From the NCBI GenBank assembly GCA_013399895.1, contig VXBA01004389.1:1116001-1180000 (forward strand): a stretch of 64,000 nt of DNA, given 5' to 3'. Shown here piece after piece: positions 24,401 to 39,600 of this stretch. Position numbers and translations under genes: made by a program. The notes beneath the pieces are model-generated. The model did not search any database. It worked only from the letters and a program-made list of their open reading frames with translations, and was not told the DNA's origin. Within the stretch, counting starts at the first letter, position 1. Each line of letters opens with the position of its first letter. The stretch comes from Serilophus lunatus (taxonomy: Eukaryota > Chordata > Aves > Passeriformes > Eurylaimidae).

Positions 24401-27400
24401 CACTTCAGAGATGAACAATTATTTTAAAATCAGTGAATAATTGTTAAAATTCATAAAAGACTCTTTCAGCTTGACCTATATGCTTTTCACATTTAATCTC
24501 TCTGAGCATTTGAGTTTCATTGAATTTTATGATGAAAATGATTACAGAGCATGCATTTTTATGTCACAGTTGCAGGCATTCATACAATATTAAACGTGGG
24601 GCATTATAGGAATGAAAAGAACTATGTAAAATAATTGATAAAAAAAGAAAAAGGAGAGAAAATAATGGCAAGCATAGCTTTAAAAACTCAGCTGTGGTGT
24701 CTTTTTGCCACAGACAGGCAGAAGAATCACAGTGGCTATTTTTACTTTCTTCATATACAGCTTAATGGCCACAAACACCTCAGCAGAAAGCACACTGTGC
24801 ATAGCAAGAGTCCTTATCACATTGTTTTGAGGCCTGAGGGACCAGGCAGGTCAAATTGGCAGCATGGCCAGCTTAAATGATGCTTGAATGCCCTGAGCAG
24901 AGTTTGCCTGTGCCCAGGGGAGAAAAGCTGCAGTTTGAGGATGCTGAGTGATGAGTGAAAGATGGTACCATTCTCTCAATATTTATCAAATGATGTTCCC
25001 AAACCTCATTACCTGAAGGGCCTGACAGGCTTCCCAAACATGCAATCAGCCAGTATGGCAAGGTGTAGCTTTTGAGCTATACTCCCTTGTGTATCAGCCC
25101 AGGAGAAGTTCAATGCACTCACAACCAATGAGACTGTAGATGCAAAATTAAAATAGTGGTTGTAGTAGGCACTCAAACGTTTTGGTGATGGCTTTAGCTA
25201 TCTCAGGTTTGGTTGTGATCACAGCCTTGTGTTCTCAGGAGCAGCTGTGTTCCTCCCTTTAAACCTGCCAGGTCCCCCTGGGGCAAAGTGGGGCTGCAGC
25301 ACAAATACACAGCTGCAGAGGATACATCTGCTCCTAAAACCTGCTGAAGTTCTCAAGGGAAGGTCTGATGCGATTTTCACCTTCAAAAAGTGGGTTTAGT
25401 GTAAGAGGAGTTATGAATAGAGGAAGCATCAGAGTTAAAGTCTTAAAAAAAAGACATTTTCAAGTGGAAAATGGAGAGCATTTTATTTACCTAAGATATA
25501 CAGTAGCAATCCCTGTCTGACAAGGACTTTGTCACATGCAACACATCATCACCAGATGCTGGTTGGAAGTGAAGGTTCTCCAATCACTGTTTTGGTTATT
25601 AAGTAATTACATTTATGTCTCATTTCCTATTGTCTTAATTGTTTCTATAAAGAAAGAGGGTGAGAACGTGCAGTTTCTTGTGAAGCTCCACCAAAGGCAT
25701 GTGCTCATGTGGATTCTAACCTGGGACTCCAACACAACTTTCAATTGTTAAATATGGTTTTCTTGCCTCAGACATTGGCAACAGCTTCTTCACCTCAGTG
25801 ACCAGAAAGGATTAGGTCCAAGCTTGTGTCAGCTAAAACAATGCTGGTTACAGTGCCACTGCCAAAGCTTTGTAGGGGCTGAGAGGGGAAGGACAAGAAA
25901 ACAGTGAAACGAGGCCATGGAGAAAGACAAGAGAGGTCACTGCACACAAAACAGAACACACACAAAAAAAGGAAGAAGATAAACGAAAAATAAAACAGGA
26001 AGCACAAAACCACAAGTGATGAGAAGCTTTTTCTCCTGAAAAAAGTTGACACAGTGGGAGAAGACAGATACAGCTGTGATAATATAGAAGAACTAAAAAC
26101 AGCCAAGGTAATGTTGAAGATAGTAAAGTTCAGAGCATAGTTGGATATAATTATTTGATCTTTAAATTGCAACAGTGTGTAAAAAATAAAACCTTAGGTC
26201 AGAAATCCATCATGTTACTGGAAACAGAATAAAAGCATGCATGCTGTCTTCATAATCTGCATGAAGTTTTTTGCTGAAATGGGCAGTTACAGTCCTTTAC
26301 TCATTTCCAAAATTAATTATGTAAGCAGATTTGGTCCTAGACAATCAGAAAATAAATTTAAGTCAAGCTCTGTAATTTAAACTGAAGTTAGTAATTATAT
26401 GGTAATTTCATCCTTATCACCAAGATATCCATATATTATTCAAGTGTGCACTGAAAGCAGTGACTCAGGCCAATGCAGACGAAGGCTCTGCTGGTACCAC
26501 AATGCCACAGAACGGGCAGAGCATGACCTAGTGAGAAAGTGTATCTGCAAGTCTTTTACTCCCGCTCCTGATGAAAATATGCCATAGAGGCAAAAGCATG
26601 GATTTGCTCATGAAAATCTGCACTAACATGGAGGTTTCTTGTACCAGAGCTGTGTTGCTTATGCCACTAACACTTCAGCAAGTGCTGATTAAAATTTAAA
26701 AAGCTGGTGTGAAGACAAGAATTATCATCTGCTCAGGGTGGTTTGCATGCTCACGCACTCTTCTCTCAAAGGTACAGCTGGTGTCCTTTTTGTTTTCTTT
26801 TGTTTGGATGTTAGCTAATTACTTCTGCCACTACACATTCTTATTATGGAATGGGTAAACAATGTCTGCCAAGTGACTCTTTGAGCTCCTAAGTCTTAAA
26901 ACTATTTTCACTTCGGAAGAGCCTTATTTCAGGATAAACAGGAAAAAGTAAGCATCAGCATATATATGGAGAAAGCTCCATGCAATAGGAGATACTAGAT
27001 ATTTCTGGAATGTAAGCTTTGCTGGAATGCTCAGACTTTAAGTAATGGATGAATTATGTTTTAGCTGCAACTGGAAGCTCTGATCAGAAGCTGAGCCGTG
27101 TAGTAGAAGTGAGCCAACAGCTCAAAAGAGCGCAACATAAAAAGTTGTGTATGTAACCCTAAGGGGAAGCTGAGAGACTAAATTCCAGGGTTATGGAATA
27201 CATTACATGGGAAAGCTATCTTCTTGATAGAAGAAGTCACTGCCCCATGTGTTCCATTCTGCGGAAGAGGAGGACACAACACCTAATAGGCAAATTATAA
27301 TTTTCTTCTCCTAAGGAAAGCAAACCAGTTCCAAAAATTGGTCACAGGGATATCAACTTTTCAGTGAAGAGATGTGGTCAAAACAGGATTTACAGCAGAG

Positions 27401-27570
27401 GTCATGGAGAACAATACCTTTGACTGCCAGACACATGTTCTTGGAATTAATTAGAATGAGGTAATACCAGAAAATTGCAGAACAATGTCAACTTTGTAAG
27501 AGGGGGAGTGATTAATTTCTATTCATTTAATTATAGTACCAGGTAAGAACAACCTTTTTATCTACTTTAC
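21418..27570 (-). other. NCKAP5: NCKAP5 intron between the 69-nt and 39-nt exons (6153 nt)
   Basis: This is a complete phase-0 intron (donor GTAAAG, acceptor TTTCAG on the minus strand). I see no CR1, LTR or SINE in it. Minor features are a run of T near 22518-22531, a G/T-rich then C-rich stretch near 23092-23135, and moderately GC-richer patches around 24840-25060 and 25250-25340 without recognisable identity. Open frames are short and without splice or family support. Confidence 0.88.
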
Positions 27571-27639
27571 CTCATCAAGACATCTTTCATACTGTTCTCT
27601 CTGATTTTCATTTTCCAGAGCCAGCGCTGAATTTTCTGC
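27571..27639 (-). CDS. NCKAP5: NCKAP5 internal coding exon (69 nt)
   Basis: This exon encodes 23 residues running from AENSALALENE to QYERCLDE. The acceptor is CATTTTACTGTAG and the donor GATGAG|GTAAAGT, with phase 0 on both sides, so the exon is a whole number of codons. The segment is a charged alpha-helical coil and is almost identical in pattern to the conserved part of NCKAP5/NCKAP5L that contains NENQRE and YERCLDE. It lies 21.1 kb downstream of the 150-nt exon and 6.2 kb upstream of the 39-nt exon. It was too short to be picked up as a long open frame and was found from its splice signals and family motif. Skipping it would keep the reading frame. Confidence 0.93.
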
Positions 27640-30600
27640 CTACAGTAAAATGGAATAAGTAAATACATATATAAATTAATCAAAGGATATTTTGTACTAC
27701 ATGACAATTCATAAAAATTCTCAGGGGATTTACTTATGGTACGTCAAGATCCAGAAAAAAATGCACCATAAAATTTACTTTGCTATAGGTTGGTATTTTG
27801 AGTAAAACCAGAAGTGACATTCATTTATGAGATTATTCACACCATGCATTACAATTTAGAACAATATCATAGCAGATATTCCATGTATGCCCCCAATCTC
27901 ATTTTGTCAGGTGCAATGGAGTTGGCAATGAAACATTATAAAATATATTGCTATATCTTCTTTTACTCTTCCTTTTCTGTTTAGTGTGAACTTGCTACCT
28001 GAGAACCACTTGGAAGCAAGCAGAAGCAGCTACGACCCTGGGAAACAAAAGGCAATCTTATGCAAACTCCTAGTGTGGCAGATCTTCATAAGCCTGGTTT
28101 CTGCAGTGGGGAACCACAGATGCACTGGTCATTCTACAACTAATTGGTGAATTACACCCTTTAAGAGAACCCCCCCCAAAAAATCCTATTGTCTTGAGAG
28201 TGAGAGGGATTTTACAAAATTTAAATACAATCTTGAAGTCAGAAATTTTTTCTCCCACATCCGTAATATTTTAAACGTAATAAAGTTTCCTTTACAACAG
28301 AGCCTTTCATTTGTCTTTAATTTCCATTGCATTCCCTTTACATACTGAAAACTTCAAAATGGCAAAATCTGGTACATAAATTACAGTATATCAAAGTATT
28401 TTCCTATATATGTATTGACTTAAGAATTTTCACAGTATTGGAAAAAAAATATCTAAAGTGTGCTGCATACAGTTGTATCAGAGGAAGGTTCAACTAGTCC
28501 TCTCTTAAAGACTGAGAAACTAAAACAGTGTATCTAAAAACCTCTGAGTAATCTATTGCAACTGGCTCTAGAAATCCCTCTGCTTCTCCTGTATATCTTC
28601 ACATCATGCAACCATAACAGCAAAATCAATACATTCACATAATTACAACTATTAGGCAATTTACAGTACTTGTTTTACTTTACCCTTCTCTCAACCTATA
28701 AAACTTTGAAACATATGCTGTTTCAAAGAAATTGTGGTTACACAAAATAACAGTCATAAATACAGTTAACATTTGTAGTTTTAGAGAAAAATTAATGTAA
28801 TGTACTGTAAGGAAAGATGCAAATTTCTCTCTTCCTTGTTAAGTCAATGATTCAACAAAATAAGAATACCAAAGTTCAATAAATTGATTCATTAAAAACA
28901 ACTTCAAATTGAGCTAAATCATAAAAATAAGATCAGGAAGGAAAAGCAAACATACACAACTATCCAGCATACTGAAAGAGAGTAAAGAATAAAGTGTGGT
29001 AAGAAACAAGGGCATATAGAGTTTACTTATTTAAAAGTCTAAATAAGCAACTGTACAGAATCAGTGCTTTATCTCGAGGGTATAATTAAAGCCAGCAAAG
29101 GTGGTAAAATGCTCTGCATCATATTTTCTCAATGTCACCTATGAATGAGTTCAACATATGGCTATAAAGAGTCTATGGGTGATCCTGCAGAGAGCACTGT
29201 GAGATGAGGCAGCAGAAAGTGCAGATGCAGAAGTAAGTAGCAAAGTAGAAGCAGAAGCTGCAAAAGCAAAAACAGCAGTAAGAAATGAGAAGCTGGAGGG
29301 TAAATAGTCCTCCAAACCGAAGGGGTTATCATATACAGTTCTGTTTGCTTTGACAGACAGGTTCTTGCAGATTGATTGATAAAAAAGAGATGTTTGTTAC
29401 ATAAAAATGTATTTCTGACTCAAAGATTTTCAGCTGTTTTCTCTATGAATCTTCCCCTAAAATGCCATCCAAAACAAATTCTTACTGTTTTGAAGCAATC
29501 ATTAAAGGATTAGTCTGCACAGACTTTACCTCACACGTATCGGTATACCTATGGATTTAGGTTTTAATTTTCATTAACATAACAATACATTGTATGATTT
29601 CATCCTAAAATAGTTTGAACAGATTGCTCCCGCACAGAATTGTGTAAAAGAACTCCAACATATACTGGTACTATATAAAACACCCAGAGAGCTCCCCATG
29701 CTTCTCTTACTCCATATTTTGGAATACTGTAAGGTTGCAAGATGGAAATGAAGTCTTCTTGGATTTGTTCCTTGAATCTTTGATTTCAGTGAGCTTTTCC
29801 TTTACAAATAGGCTACCAAAACTAGGAAATCTGAACTTTACAGCATTATAAATAAATGCTACATTTCATCTCTTATCAAGCCACAGTGGAAACATCTGTA
29901 TAATAAAACCTGTTCTCACATCACTGGCTTTGAAATTGTAGTGAAAGGATGTAATGCAGTCAATGTTAGCTCGACTTTTGTGCTTCTTGATTGCTGAGCA
30001 AATTTTGCCTATTTATTTGGCATTTTTGTAATGAGGACTGGACTAGAAGGGAACACTTGAATGACTTTGCTTAAGAATCTGTGCCAGTTCCCACAAAATG
30101 GGAAAACCAGCACTTGATATACTAAATCACTCTATATTGCAACTGAATACTTGATAATAATCCTCATTCCCCCGAAAGTATTCATTTGGAAAATTTGTAA
30201 TAGCACTTGTGGTCTCAAAACCCTGCCTCCTAATCCAAACCTTAATTTATTTAACAGAAACCACTATGTTTTGATGTTATTGTAAGGCTGTTCAATTTTT
30301 GCTCAGAGGGATCTGCCTGCCTCCCACATTGCCTACTCTGGGCATCTTTTGCCAGTTAAGCAAAGTAGGTCTCCTTGAAGGAAACCACTATTGAATTTAT
30401 TTTGATTTTTATTTTCAGGCCACGCTTACTGAAGGCTAAGCTGCAATAAGAAGCCCTCACTTGTCACAGCTTGAAAACTATTGCACACTTGCAAGCACCT
30501 GAGAGTAGTAGCAGTGCTGACTCCCAGTGCAACCACTAATCCCCTCCATAACCTGGCAGGGGACTGTACAAGAAAAACGTAGCTTGCTAGAGAATAGTAC

Positions 30601-31528
30601 TTAGATATCAACTGATTTATAGAGTGATTTCTAGTTTTAGACATAGGAATTTACGCATATTTTATGTTCCACATAGAAATCTCTGTCCCTCAGCCTCACT
30701 GATGCAGCCCAGGAAACTATTGCAGATAAGGAACATCCAGTGCCTACCACCAGCACCTCAGGCACACATGTGGTTTCTTGGGGGGACAGCTCTCAAAGCA
30801 CAGCATCATTCAGTCAGCCAAAAGTAACTGTGGCATAACTTACACCTAAGTGAAACATTCAAGGATACTAAATTGTCAAAACAGAGGCCCTTCATAGTTC
30901 TGATTTGGGAGAAAGTCTCTCTAAACATTGGAAGATTTAAAGATTTCAATCATGACTTGAATAATGTTAAACAGCCTTCAACTTCGTAAACTAGAGACAA
31001 CATTGTTCTGTGAGACTGAGTTTATGGAAAATCGATTTGAAAGGTAAAACTTCAGACTACTTTAACAAAACAGATGTTGCCTTGTATGTATGCCATTGCT
31101 AAGATATAGTCATTAGGACAGACTTTGTCAACTTTGATTTTAATTCCTTTCTCAGGATGAAAAACATTGCCTTAGAGATAAAAATTATCTTTGAGTTAGC
31201 TAATAGCTTTCTCTCTCTTCCACAACTGTTAAAAACCATTCTATTTTCTCCTGCAGGACAGCTGTTTGCATGGTTTCAAAGTTAATAAAAGGCTAAACAC
31301 CTGATGCTTCAACAGATAACTCTCTACACTTTTATAACCAAAGTGAAATTAATTAAAACATTGAATTTTCTATTAGAATGCATGAATAAAAGCCAAGCAT
31401 GAATAAAAGAGAATCACACAGAAGACAGTTTTGCTCAATCAACCATTGTAGAGCTGAGACAAAACAAAAGGATGGGAGGAGGAAGAGAGAAGAAGAAAGT
31501 TGTACTTTCTGCACTGAGAGAAGAGGAG

Positions 31529-31582
31529 ATCATAGAATCATAGAATGGTTTGGATCAAAAAGGACCTTTAAAGATCATGGGT
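31529..31582 (-). mobile_element. CR1 3'-terminal fragment
   Basis: The plus strand reads ATCATAGAATCATAGAATGG, then TTTGGATCAAAAAGGACC and TTTAAAGATCATGG. This is the reverse complement of the last roughly 55 bp of CR1, including its terminal octamer repeat. The fragment is so short that it could equally be the tail of a severely truncated CR1 or of a CR1-tailed SINE. The 61-codon frame overlapping it has no sign of function. Confidence 0.85.
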
Positions 31583-34500
31583 AGGAGATGAAGGTCTAAA
31601 GGTTGTACGTCTAGTTAGCAGCTCAACATGGTCTGAAGGTATCATCAATAAAGGTCAAGAGGAACAAAGTTATGACAGTGAACTTTAAAATCCCTGACAA
31701 AATGCTACAACATGCTTACCATGTGCACTTCTTTGTTATTCATACTACAACATTTGTCCATTTATAGAAAGCTTTATTGATTTACACAGACACTCATTTG
31801 TCATGCTCAGTGCAGTGTATTAATAACTGTCCAAGCACTTCAAATGTAATCAGCAATATTTTCCTGCTTTCAGCCTCTGATTTTGTACAGTTTTGTGGTC
31901 ACAGCTTCATACAGCACACCTGAGAGGTCAAACCCCGTTGTTGGCAAAGTAAGAAGTAATGCTGTAGCATTTTTTCCTTAGGTCCTTAGAGGATTTTTGG
32001 TAAACTGCTGTTCTAGGGAGGAGTTACCACTTGAACCACTACAGAGTCCTTTTATATTATTCTGTCCCTGCTATGCAGAAAATTTGTCCTTTGAAAGACT
32101 AATCCAACAAATTGTCAAAGAAAAGTTTAACACCATAGTCACGCTGGTTAGAAGTACTGAAAATTATACTTTTGTTTCTAAATTAACATAATTGTAGCAA
32201 CAAAAGCCTTGATTTAATTCTAGCACTATAAAAGCATTTCTACTGGCCACTTTCCAGTGTCTTGTATATTGCAAAATGGGAAGTGCACCTCAAGACCCTC
32301 TGTCAACATTTGGATGTTGCCACCTTTTGCTTTATGCTTTCCAGAACAGACCAATGCTGGGGCAACTACAGAGCATCTACCTGCTCAACTACAGCCCCTG
32401 TGCTACAGCTCTGCTCCCTGGCCCCACATCTCCAGGACGCTCAGATTGGGGAGTGCTTGCTACTCTCTTTTTCAAATGTCCTAGTCTTAAGCATTTCTTC
32501 CAGATAATCAGGGGAAAAAACCACCAAAGTAGTGTCACAAAGCAGTGACAGGATCACGTGGACCCTTTGCCTTCCCGGTCGCATCATTTTCTGGTTTTGT
32601 TTTTTGTTTTGTTTTAATAGCTTATTATCTTTAACCCCACTTAAAACACTTTATCCGAAATACTCTGCCACTGTTCAATTCCCATTCAGGCAAAAAATGG
32701 CATGAAATGAACACACATCATGTTAAATAATAAAACACAGAACCATGCAAGCATCAATTATACTTCTGCCTATAAAAAGGCCACATTAAACCTCATTGGG
32801 CAGCACTGGTAGGGATCATTCTTGCAATTCACAATTTCAACAACATTTTTTTATAGTTCTTTACTGCTACAAAATGACATTAGAACTGACAGATCTCAAA
32901 AGCAGTCTCTCTCACAGGCCATGTTATCCTATAGCTCTGCTGCCAATGTGTTTGTTGACTCAAAAAGAGCAGTATAACCTCCTTCTAACGCATGCTAGAA
33001 ATCAGAAGATATTTATTCAACATCAGAAAACTAACCACTTAAGGGTATAAAAAAACCTTAGGTTTGAATGTTCTTAACAAAAAGCAGCCCAAGGTCTCTG
33101 CAGCTGCACATAATGTTTAACCAATTACTGATGAGCAGATTAATGTATTTAAACATGAATTTACAGAAGAAATTATGTAACAGCTTCAAAATTTGTGCCA
33201 ATTTCATGCTTCCAGAGATCAGAACATAGAACCTGTTCATTTATCTGCTGATTTGCAGCAGATTGCAGGGAGAACTCCCACCCAGGGTCCTGGACAGGGC
33301 TCATAATCACAGAGATCTTTTCCTGTCTGTCAAGTGTTTTATCAGTTCACACAAGAAGAAACAATGGGTGTTTATTCTAAATGATGAAACCTCCCTTTCA
33401 AAAGAAGGGTATAACTAGAATTTAATCCTTCAAATCTACTGAAGGATTTGAACTTCAGGAGTTGAATCAAAAAAATCAGAACCAAATGAGATTCATACAC
33501 TGCCGATGAGACTGTCTCCTAAAAATGACTAAAGTAAACCTCATATTCCTGGGAATTCCCCTGTAAAATACCTTTACTATTTTTTTCCCCTCCTTGAAGT
33601 TGGGGCTTGAAATTTTCAACTGGTTTAAGAATGGCAATATTTATCTTTTTACTTTTGGTTAACTGTTAAGTAGGTAAGAACAACAACCCTTTAAAACCTT
33701 CAACATTTTCCCTTCTGACATCACAGAAATGTTTGGAGTTGACATTTCAAAGAGAAGGTTAGGAATAGATCTATCAAAATAAACTGTATCATAAGCACAG
33801 TATTGTCTTCAAGCTAATAAATATTTAGGCTACTAACATATGTATCAATAATAGTGGATGTTTACTTACATGCAAATTGTAGAAAACAGCAAATTCTACC
33901 AGTATTTACAGCGATAATAATAGAATATATCCATTGGTGGAGCACTGACAATACAGGCCTTTGAACAAATAGATTAAAACTATGAAGGATGTCTTTTTTT
34001 TTCCTCCAAAATTCTTCCAAACGATCAAAATATAAAACATTTTTTGAGGACAAGGAATAAAAGAGGTCTAAATAAGCAGAGACAAGCAGCATAAAGCTTC
34101 ATTTCCTAAAGTTAAAGACATACATACATGGTCTATATAATGCAAATGCACCTGAGAAAACATAGAAGTACAACCTTGGAGCAAGTTACAGCAAGGCTTT
34201 CATTTTTTTACTCCTCCTCTGAATGAAGATGTGTGATGCCAATGCTGTCATACAGCAACACTGACAGGGGCAGTCAGGAAGAAGGAAGGCTGAAACCCAT
34301 CCACCTTTCCCAAAAATGCCACTGTTCTAAAAGCGCAGGGTGTCTCCCTAGAGGTGTACACCTGGGCACCACATTACAGCCCATGATGCCACCAAATAAA
34401 TGTAAGAAAAAAGACTACATTTTTATGCAAAGAGTATTGTATGTGTTGTGAAATTTGTTTGTTTTCTGATTTTCCAGTATTTATACTCAGTGATCCTTCC

Positions 34501-36624
34501 CCACAAACTGTGAACGAGAAGCAGCTGTTCCATCTCATTCTTTTTTTCCCCCTCTTGTTTTAAGTGATTTGTTCCCTTATGGAACTGTTCTCCTTAAGAA
34601 CTGAGAGCATTTAATTCTGACAGACTTACTGTGCTTCCCCATGTAATATTAAAAGGCAATATTAAAGAACTAAAAATAAAATCCCCAGTCCACTAAAAAA
34701 GTATGAGATCCTAAAATTGTAAGTGAAATTAAGATTCCTACAATTAACACAGGCAGCTAAAAGCAAGCAGTGTGGACCTGATTAATCTGAAATTATATTT
34801 TGTGTATAATATCACCTGATATGTAACACATTCATAAGTACCCTTTTCTTATATGAATTAATCATATCACATTTGGTCTGTTCCAATTATTTCAATTTGT
34901 CTTGCAAAGAGCAATTTTAATCCTTTGAAATAGTAACTATATAAAATAGTAATTATTTGAAATTAGTAAAGAGTAGTTGAAAACCACTGGCTATCTCTAC
35001 ATCCAATGCTGAAGCTCAATAAAAACCAGTGCAATAATTTTCAAAGAAAATATTTGCTTTGCTTTGAATGAAAACATCTAGGAGAAGAATTTTATCAAAT
35101 TTAGGAGTGACATAGAAACCAGCAACAAAATTTTGGCTTTGAATCCTTCTGAAATGATACATATGGCAACCTCTTTTTCAAAATTTTAAAAAAGGTGGGT
35201 TTTCTTTTGCTTTTTCTTTAACTCAGACCTTGATCAGATCTTAAGAAAAACTCATACAGTTTAGGATAGTTTTTCAAGCAATAGGAAATGCCACTTCAGA
35301 ATGTATTGTAAATGAATTATCCTTGAAAACTTTGCAGTTTTGACCATGAGCTTACTGAAACAATGACAGTTTTGTACTTTCTGTGATTCCATTATCCTCA
35401 TATTCCTGCTTTTTTCCCCAATGTGTCATTTAATGTATAATCTACAACACTGAATCTCACTGGAAGGGGAAGCAACAGATGTTTCCCTCCATCTTCAGAG
35501 AAAGTGGATAATGAACACTTGTCAAGGAATATTATTTTTTCATTATTTATCACGTCTTCATTTAGTTCAAACAAAAATAATTATGAAATAAAATAATTTT
35601 AAACTGATAGACTGGAAACACTGATCCTGTGTGCTTAAATGTCACATTCACTGGCTGTGATGGGAAACTCATCCCAGTTCTCTGCTACCCAAATGGGAAA
35701 AATCTCCTTTTTTCCTTTGCTAAAGAAACATGTATAATATTTTATGAAATGGAAAAAAAAAATCACAACTGGTCTTTCATTTTAAAAATTATTATTTCAA
35801 TTCTGAGAAAAAGAGTGCTTTTTGTTTGCTATACTATGATTAAAAACATTATGTGATGTTATAATTGATACTGTCAAAAATACTTTTAAACATAATACAT
35901 TTATTTTCCTTCTCCTATGCTGAATCATTTTATTCTGTTCTTTTATAGACTTCAAGTTAAAAGGTTTCCACCACAATAAGCTACTAAAGTTGACTGTTTC
36001 ACAGTTCTTAACAAAAATTTATCACAAGTTTATCTGTTTTAACTACATGGGAGCACTGAGTTATTTCTGAAGGCAGTGTTTCCTGCAATTTCACTCTCTC
36101 CATCAGAAGTCACCCATAAGTCAACTGCCCCAGGTATTTCAAAATGAACTACTTTTGATGGCTTCAGTTATTTCTCTCCCTTCCAGCTAAGGAGTTGTGA
36201 AGCAAAGCGCAGCAGGACAGGTACAGAGAGGATCAAATGCCGTATAATGGGCAGCAATTGTTTTGTAGCTAATAGCTAAATCCTAATAACTGAATCACAA
36301 AATTACTGTTCATTCCTCGCTAACTGAAATGAAACCCTATTTGCAAACATCATCTTGTTTCTCCTGAGAGCTTTGGACGTTTTTCTCTTTTGTTTTTATA
36401 GGCACAGTAAGAGGCAGGCTTTGCCTCTTGCTCCACACAGCGAAACACAGCAAGTTGATTTCTGCACTGGCATTTGTTACACTGAAACTTCTGATTCATT
36501 TAATCTTTAACCTTTTAGGGTGGAATTGTGAGTTTGCAGAGTAATTTTCATTTGGCCCAAAATGGAGAAACGCTCAGACCCCAAATTCTGTCTTTTACAA
36601 TCTTTAACAGTTTGGCGTTTTGTC

Positions 36625-36694
36625 TTGGGTTTTTTTGTTTGTTTGTTGGGTTTTTGTTGGTTTGTTTTGTTTTTGTTGGTTTGTTTTGTTTTTT
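36625..36694. repeat. T/G-only low-complexity tract (70 nt)
   Basis: Seventy consecutive bases are T or G only, built from TTTG, TTTTG and TTGG units with a short internal repeat of TTGGTTTGTTTTGTTTT type. The hydrophobic open frames over it are composition artefacts. Confidence 0.92.
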
Positions 36695-39600
36695 CCCCTG
36701 TGCAGACTGTGCTTACTTAGAGAAGATGGATGCGGGATGAGGATCCCTCAGAAACTGATGTGGCAGCTCCTGACTGCAATCTTACCTAGGTACATGAAAA
36801 GTCTTCTATTGTGCTGCCTGACATTGGGTCAAAATGATCTACAACATCTTTTTGGCTTGGATGAGCAGGGAGTGTCCTGATCTCAGGAGATTTTTCTGAT
36901 CACCACACTGACCAGACTACAGCTCCCTGGTGTGGCTTTGGAGCCAACAGACTGGGTTTCTTTTACATGAAATGGGAAGAGGAACTCCAGGTGCTGCTGG
37001 GCTTAACTAGAGCTCAGTCCAAGTGAACTCCCGAAAATATGCAGCAACAACGGGTGCCAGGTCCTTGGCACAACACCTTGACCCTCAGGATCTGCTCCTG
37101 TTGTGCTGCATTGTTTCTAATGTACACACATAATTATAACAGGCTATCTTCCTAAATTAATAGAGCTAGCCATAAGGAAGTCAACTGCCAGAACAAGAAT
37201 GTATCCCATAACAGCAGAGTATGAGAGGCCTGTTGGGAAGACTTTTTCCTACACTCAGCAGAGATGTGCCAGAGGCATTTTTCTACTTGGATAATTTTAT
37301 AGCTTTGTACTTCATGAAAACAGGAAATATGAACCTGTACAGAAACATATACATTCAAGCCAGCTACATGGAAAGCAAATTCAATCGTAATTACATATCA
37401 TTAAGTGCTACTGTGTAATATTAAACACTTTCTCAATTATTTACTTAACCTTGCTCCTCAGCATATACAATTTATCTCATATTTTGTTCTTTGTACTTAT
37501 ATGTATTAGTAAACTACATCTCTGTGATGTCCAAGAAAAGTCTCAGACTACACATTTTGGAAGAATGTAGCAAGGAGTTCTTTAAAAAAGCAAGCTTTGG
37601 CTGACAGTAACGGTATCATATAGCACATACATTAAGTCAAAGTAGATGGGATTCAGTAGTGCCCCAGTAAGAAGCTCAGATGTGAAAAGCACCAGCAGCA
37701 GCCCAAGAGCCCAACTCTGATCTGCAGAATGAGCCAAATTGCCATCACACCTAAGTGAGCATAACTCAAGTGCAGCCACTGGAGCTGCACCCACCTTCAC
37801 GTGCCCAAATTTGATAGCCAAATACACTAACACTAGAATCAAAGGTGAGGAAATGTTGTCTTATTCCAAGCTCGTATTCAAGAGCAGTATCAGTGATTAA
37901 TCAATTGGCCTAAAGGGAAAAGACAGAGAAAAAAACAAAAATAAAGCAATGTATAAAATACTATGCAGTATCATATATACTTGGAATTGATCACATTACT
38001 GCTCTGTCAGGTTGGCCTGCAGTTGGGAAATATCCCTGCCTGGCAGATATCACTAGCAAGGCAAATCAGTTGTGTAAAAACATGAGAAATTCTCATCTCT
38101 TATTTCTATGTAAAGTCTCTGTGGAAAATTCAGTTCTTACCTAATACTAGCAAAGTTCTATTTTACCATGAAGTAACAATACCTGCTTTTAGTTATCTAA
38201 CTGGGTAAAATTTTGAATAGTTACCCTGGGGTCACTGTGAAGGACAAAAAATTTGAGAAAAAGAGTACAAAGACGACCATCACTGAAATGGAAAAGAAAA
38301 ACTCAATGCATATTGTGCACAGCAAGAGGAGTCAAGAGGAAGACACATCATTCCTTAGAAGTGATGTCAATACTGTCTGTGAATATCTGCTAAAGCTGGC
38401 TTAGGTTGCTCATCCATTGTTCTGCTGGAGCCAATACTCTGGTTTTCAAGAAGAGCTAATTAATTCAAATGAAAACTATTCCATGCAGCTATCCTGTTTC
38501 TGCTACCTGAAGCACCTTGTGTGGCAGGGCACTATAAAAAAGACTGTGCTGTTTATAAAGCTTGCAACACAGCATTTTTTTCTGTTTCATGCCTCCTACC
38601 TTAATTGAATCAAATTTATGTATGTAACAGCTATCTCCACATGGCTCTGGGGAGACACTCCAATGTCTAACAAAATTCTTTTTTGATGATACAGATCAGA
38701 TTTAAAGTTGCAGGAAGAACACTCGTTGCTTATTTAAGAAAAAGATTATTACAAAGTTCATTATTGGTAACAGCAGTTAAGGTATAATGACATTAGATGT
38801 AATACAGAACTGAAAGAAATTATCAAGGAGGCAACACATTTTTCCCTGACACATGTCTAAGGGCCAAAGAAGCAAATTCTATAAGATTCAAAAGATGAAA
38901 AGGAACTATTGGAGGCAAGTATGGATAATCTTTAGCTGTTTCAGCCACATGACCTCTTCACTGAAAAGCCTGTCTCCACTCATTTGCAGCTTAAATAAAC
39001 TGCTAAGAGAAATGCTAAAGAAGGATTTCAGCAGGAGAGATGCAATACAAGAAAAGAGTTTAACTTCTTCTGTTTAAACACACAACAGTTTCAGATATTG
39101 CACAATCCTCAGACCCATTTCTTAGCTGACCCGAAAGAGTTGCTTCAGTAACTTTACAGAGAATTTTGTCTAGCAAAGTAACCAATATGTAAGTACTTTT
39201 CTTCTTACAATACAACAAAAAGCTGAATGACAAACCCAGGTCTTCTTGCTTCCTCTGTTTTAAAGAACTTTTTCCTAAAGAACTTAAACACTGAGACAGA
39301 GTACTTAAAATCAGAAGGATTTTTCTGGAGGAACAGATCCCTTGACTGAAGACAAGACAGAAACCTGCAGGCTTATTAAAGGGAAGCAGCTGTAATTACA
39401 TGTAATTACAATGTAAGTGAGTTCTCTCTTCTCCTAAATGATTTCCAAGTCCTGAACTTGTCTGAACACACACTACCCAGAAGAAGAATAGGAGAATCCA
39501 TGAATCACAAAGATGAATGAGCACTGTCACCATATGTGATGGAAGGCCAGCAGGGATCACAGATATTCCTGTGGGAAGGGAAGAAACTCTGCCCTCTAGA

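Noticed and set aside
36625..37130. T/G tract followed by GC-richer sequence as a processed pseudogene with poly(A) tail on the minus strand
   Set aside because: The tract is TTTG-like rather than pure poly(T), no coding similarity follows, and avian CR1 machinery rarely makes poly(A) processed copies.
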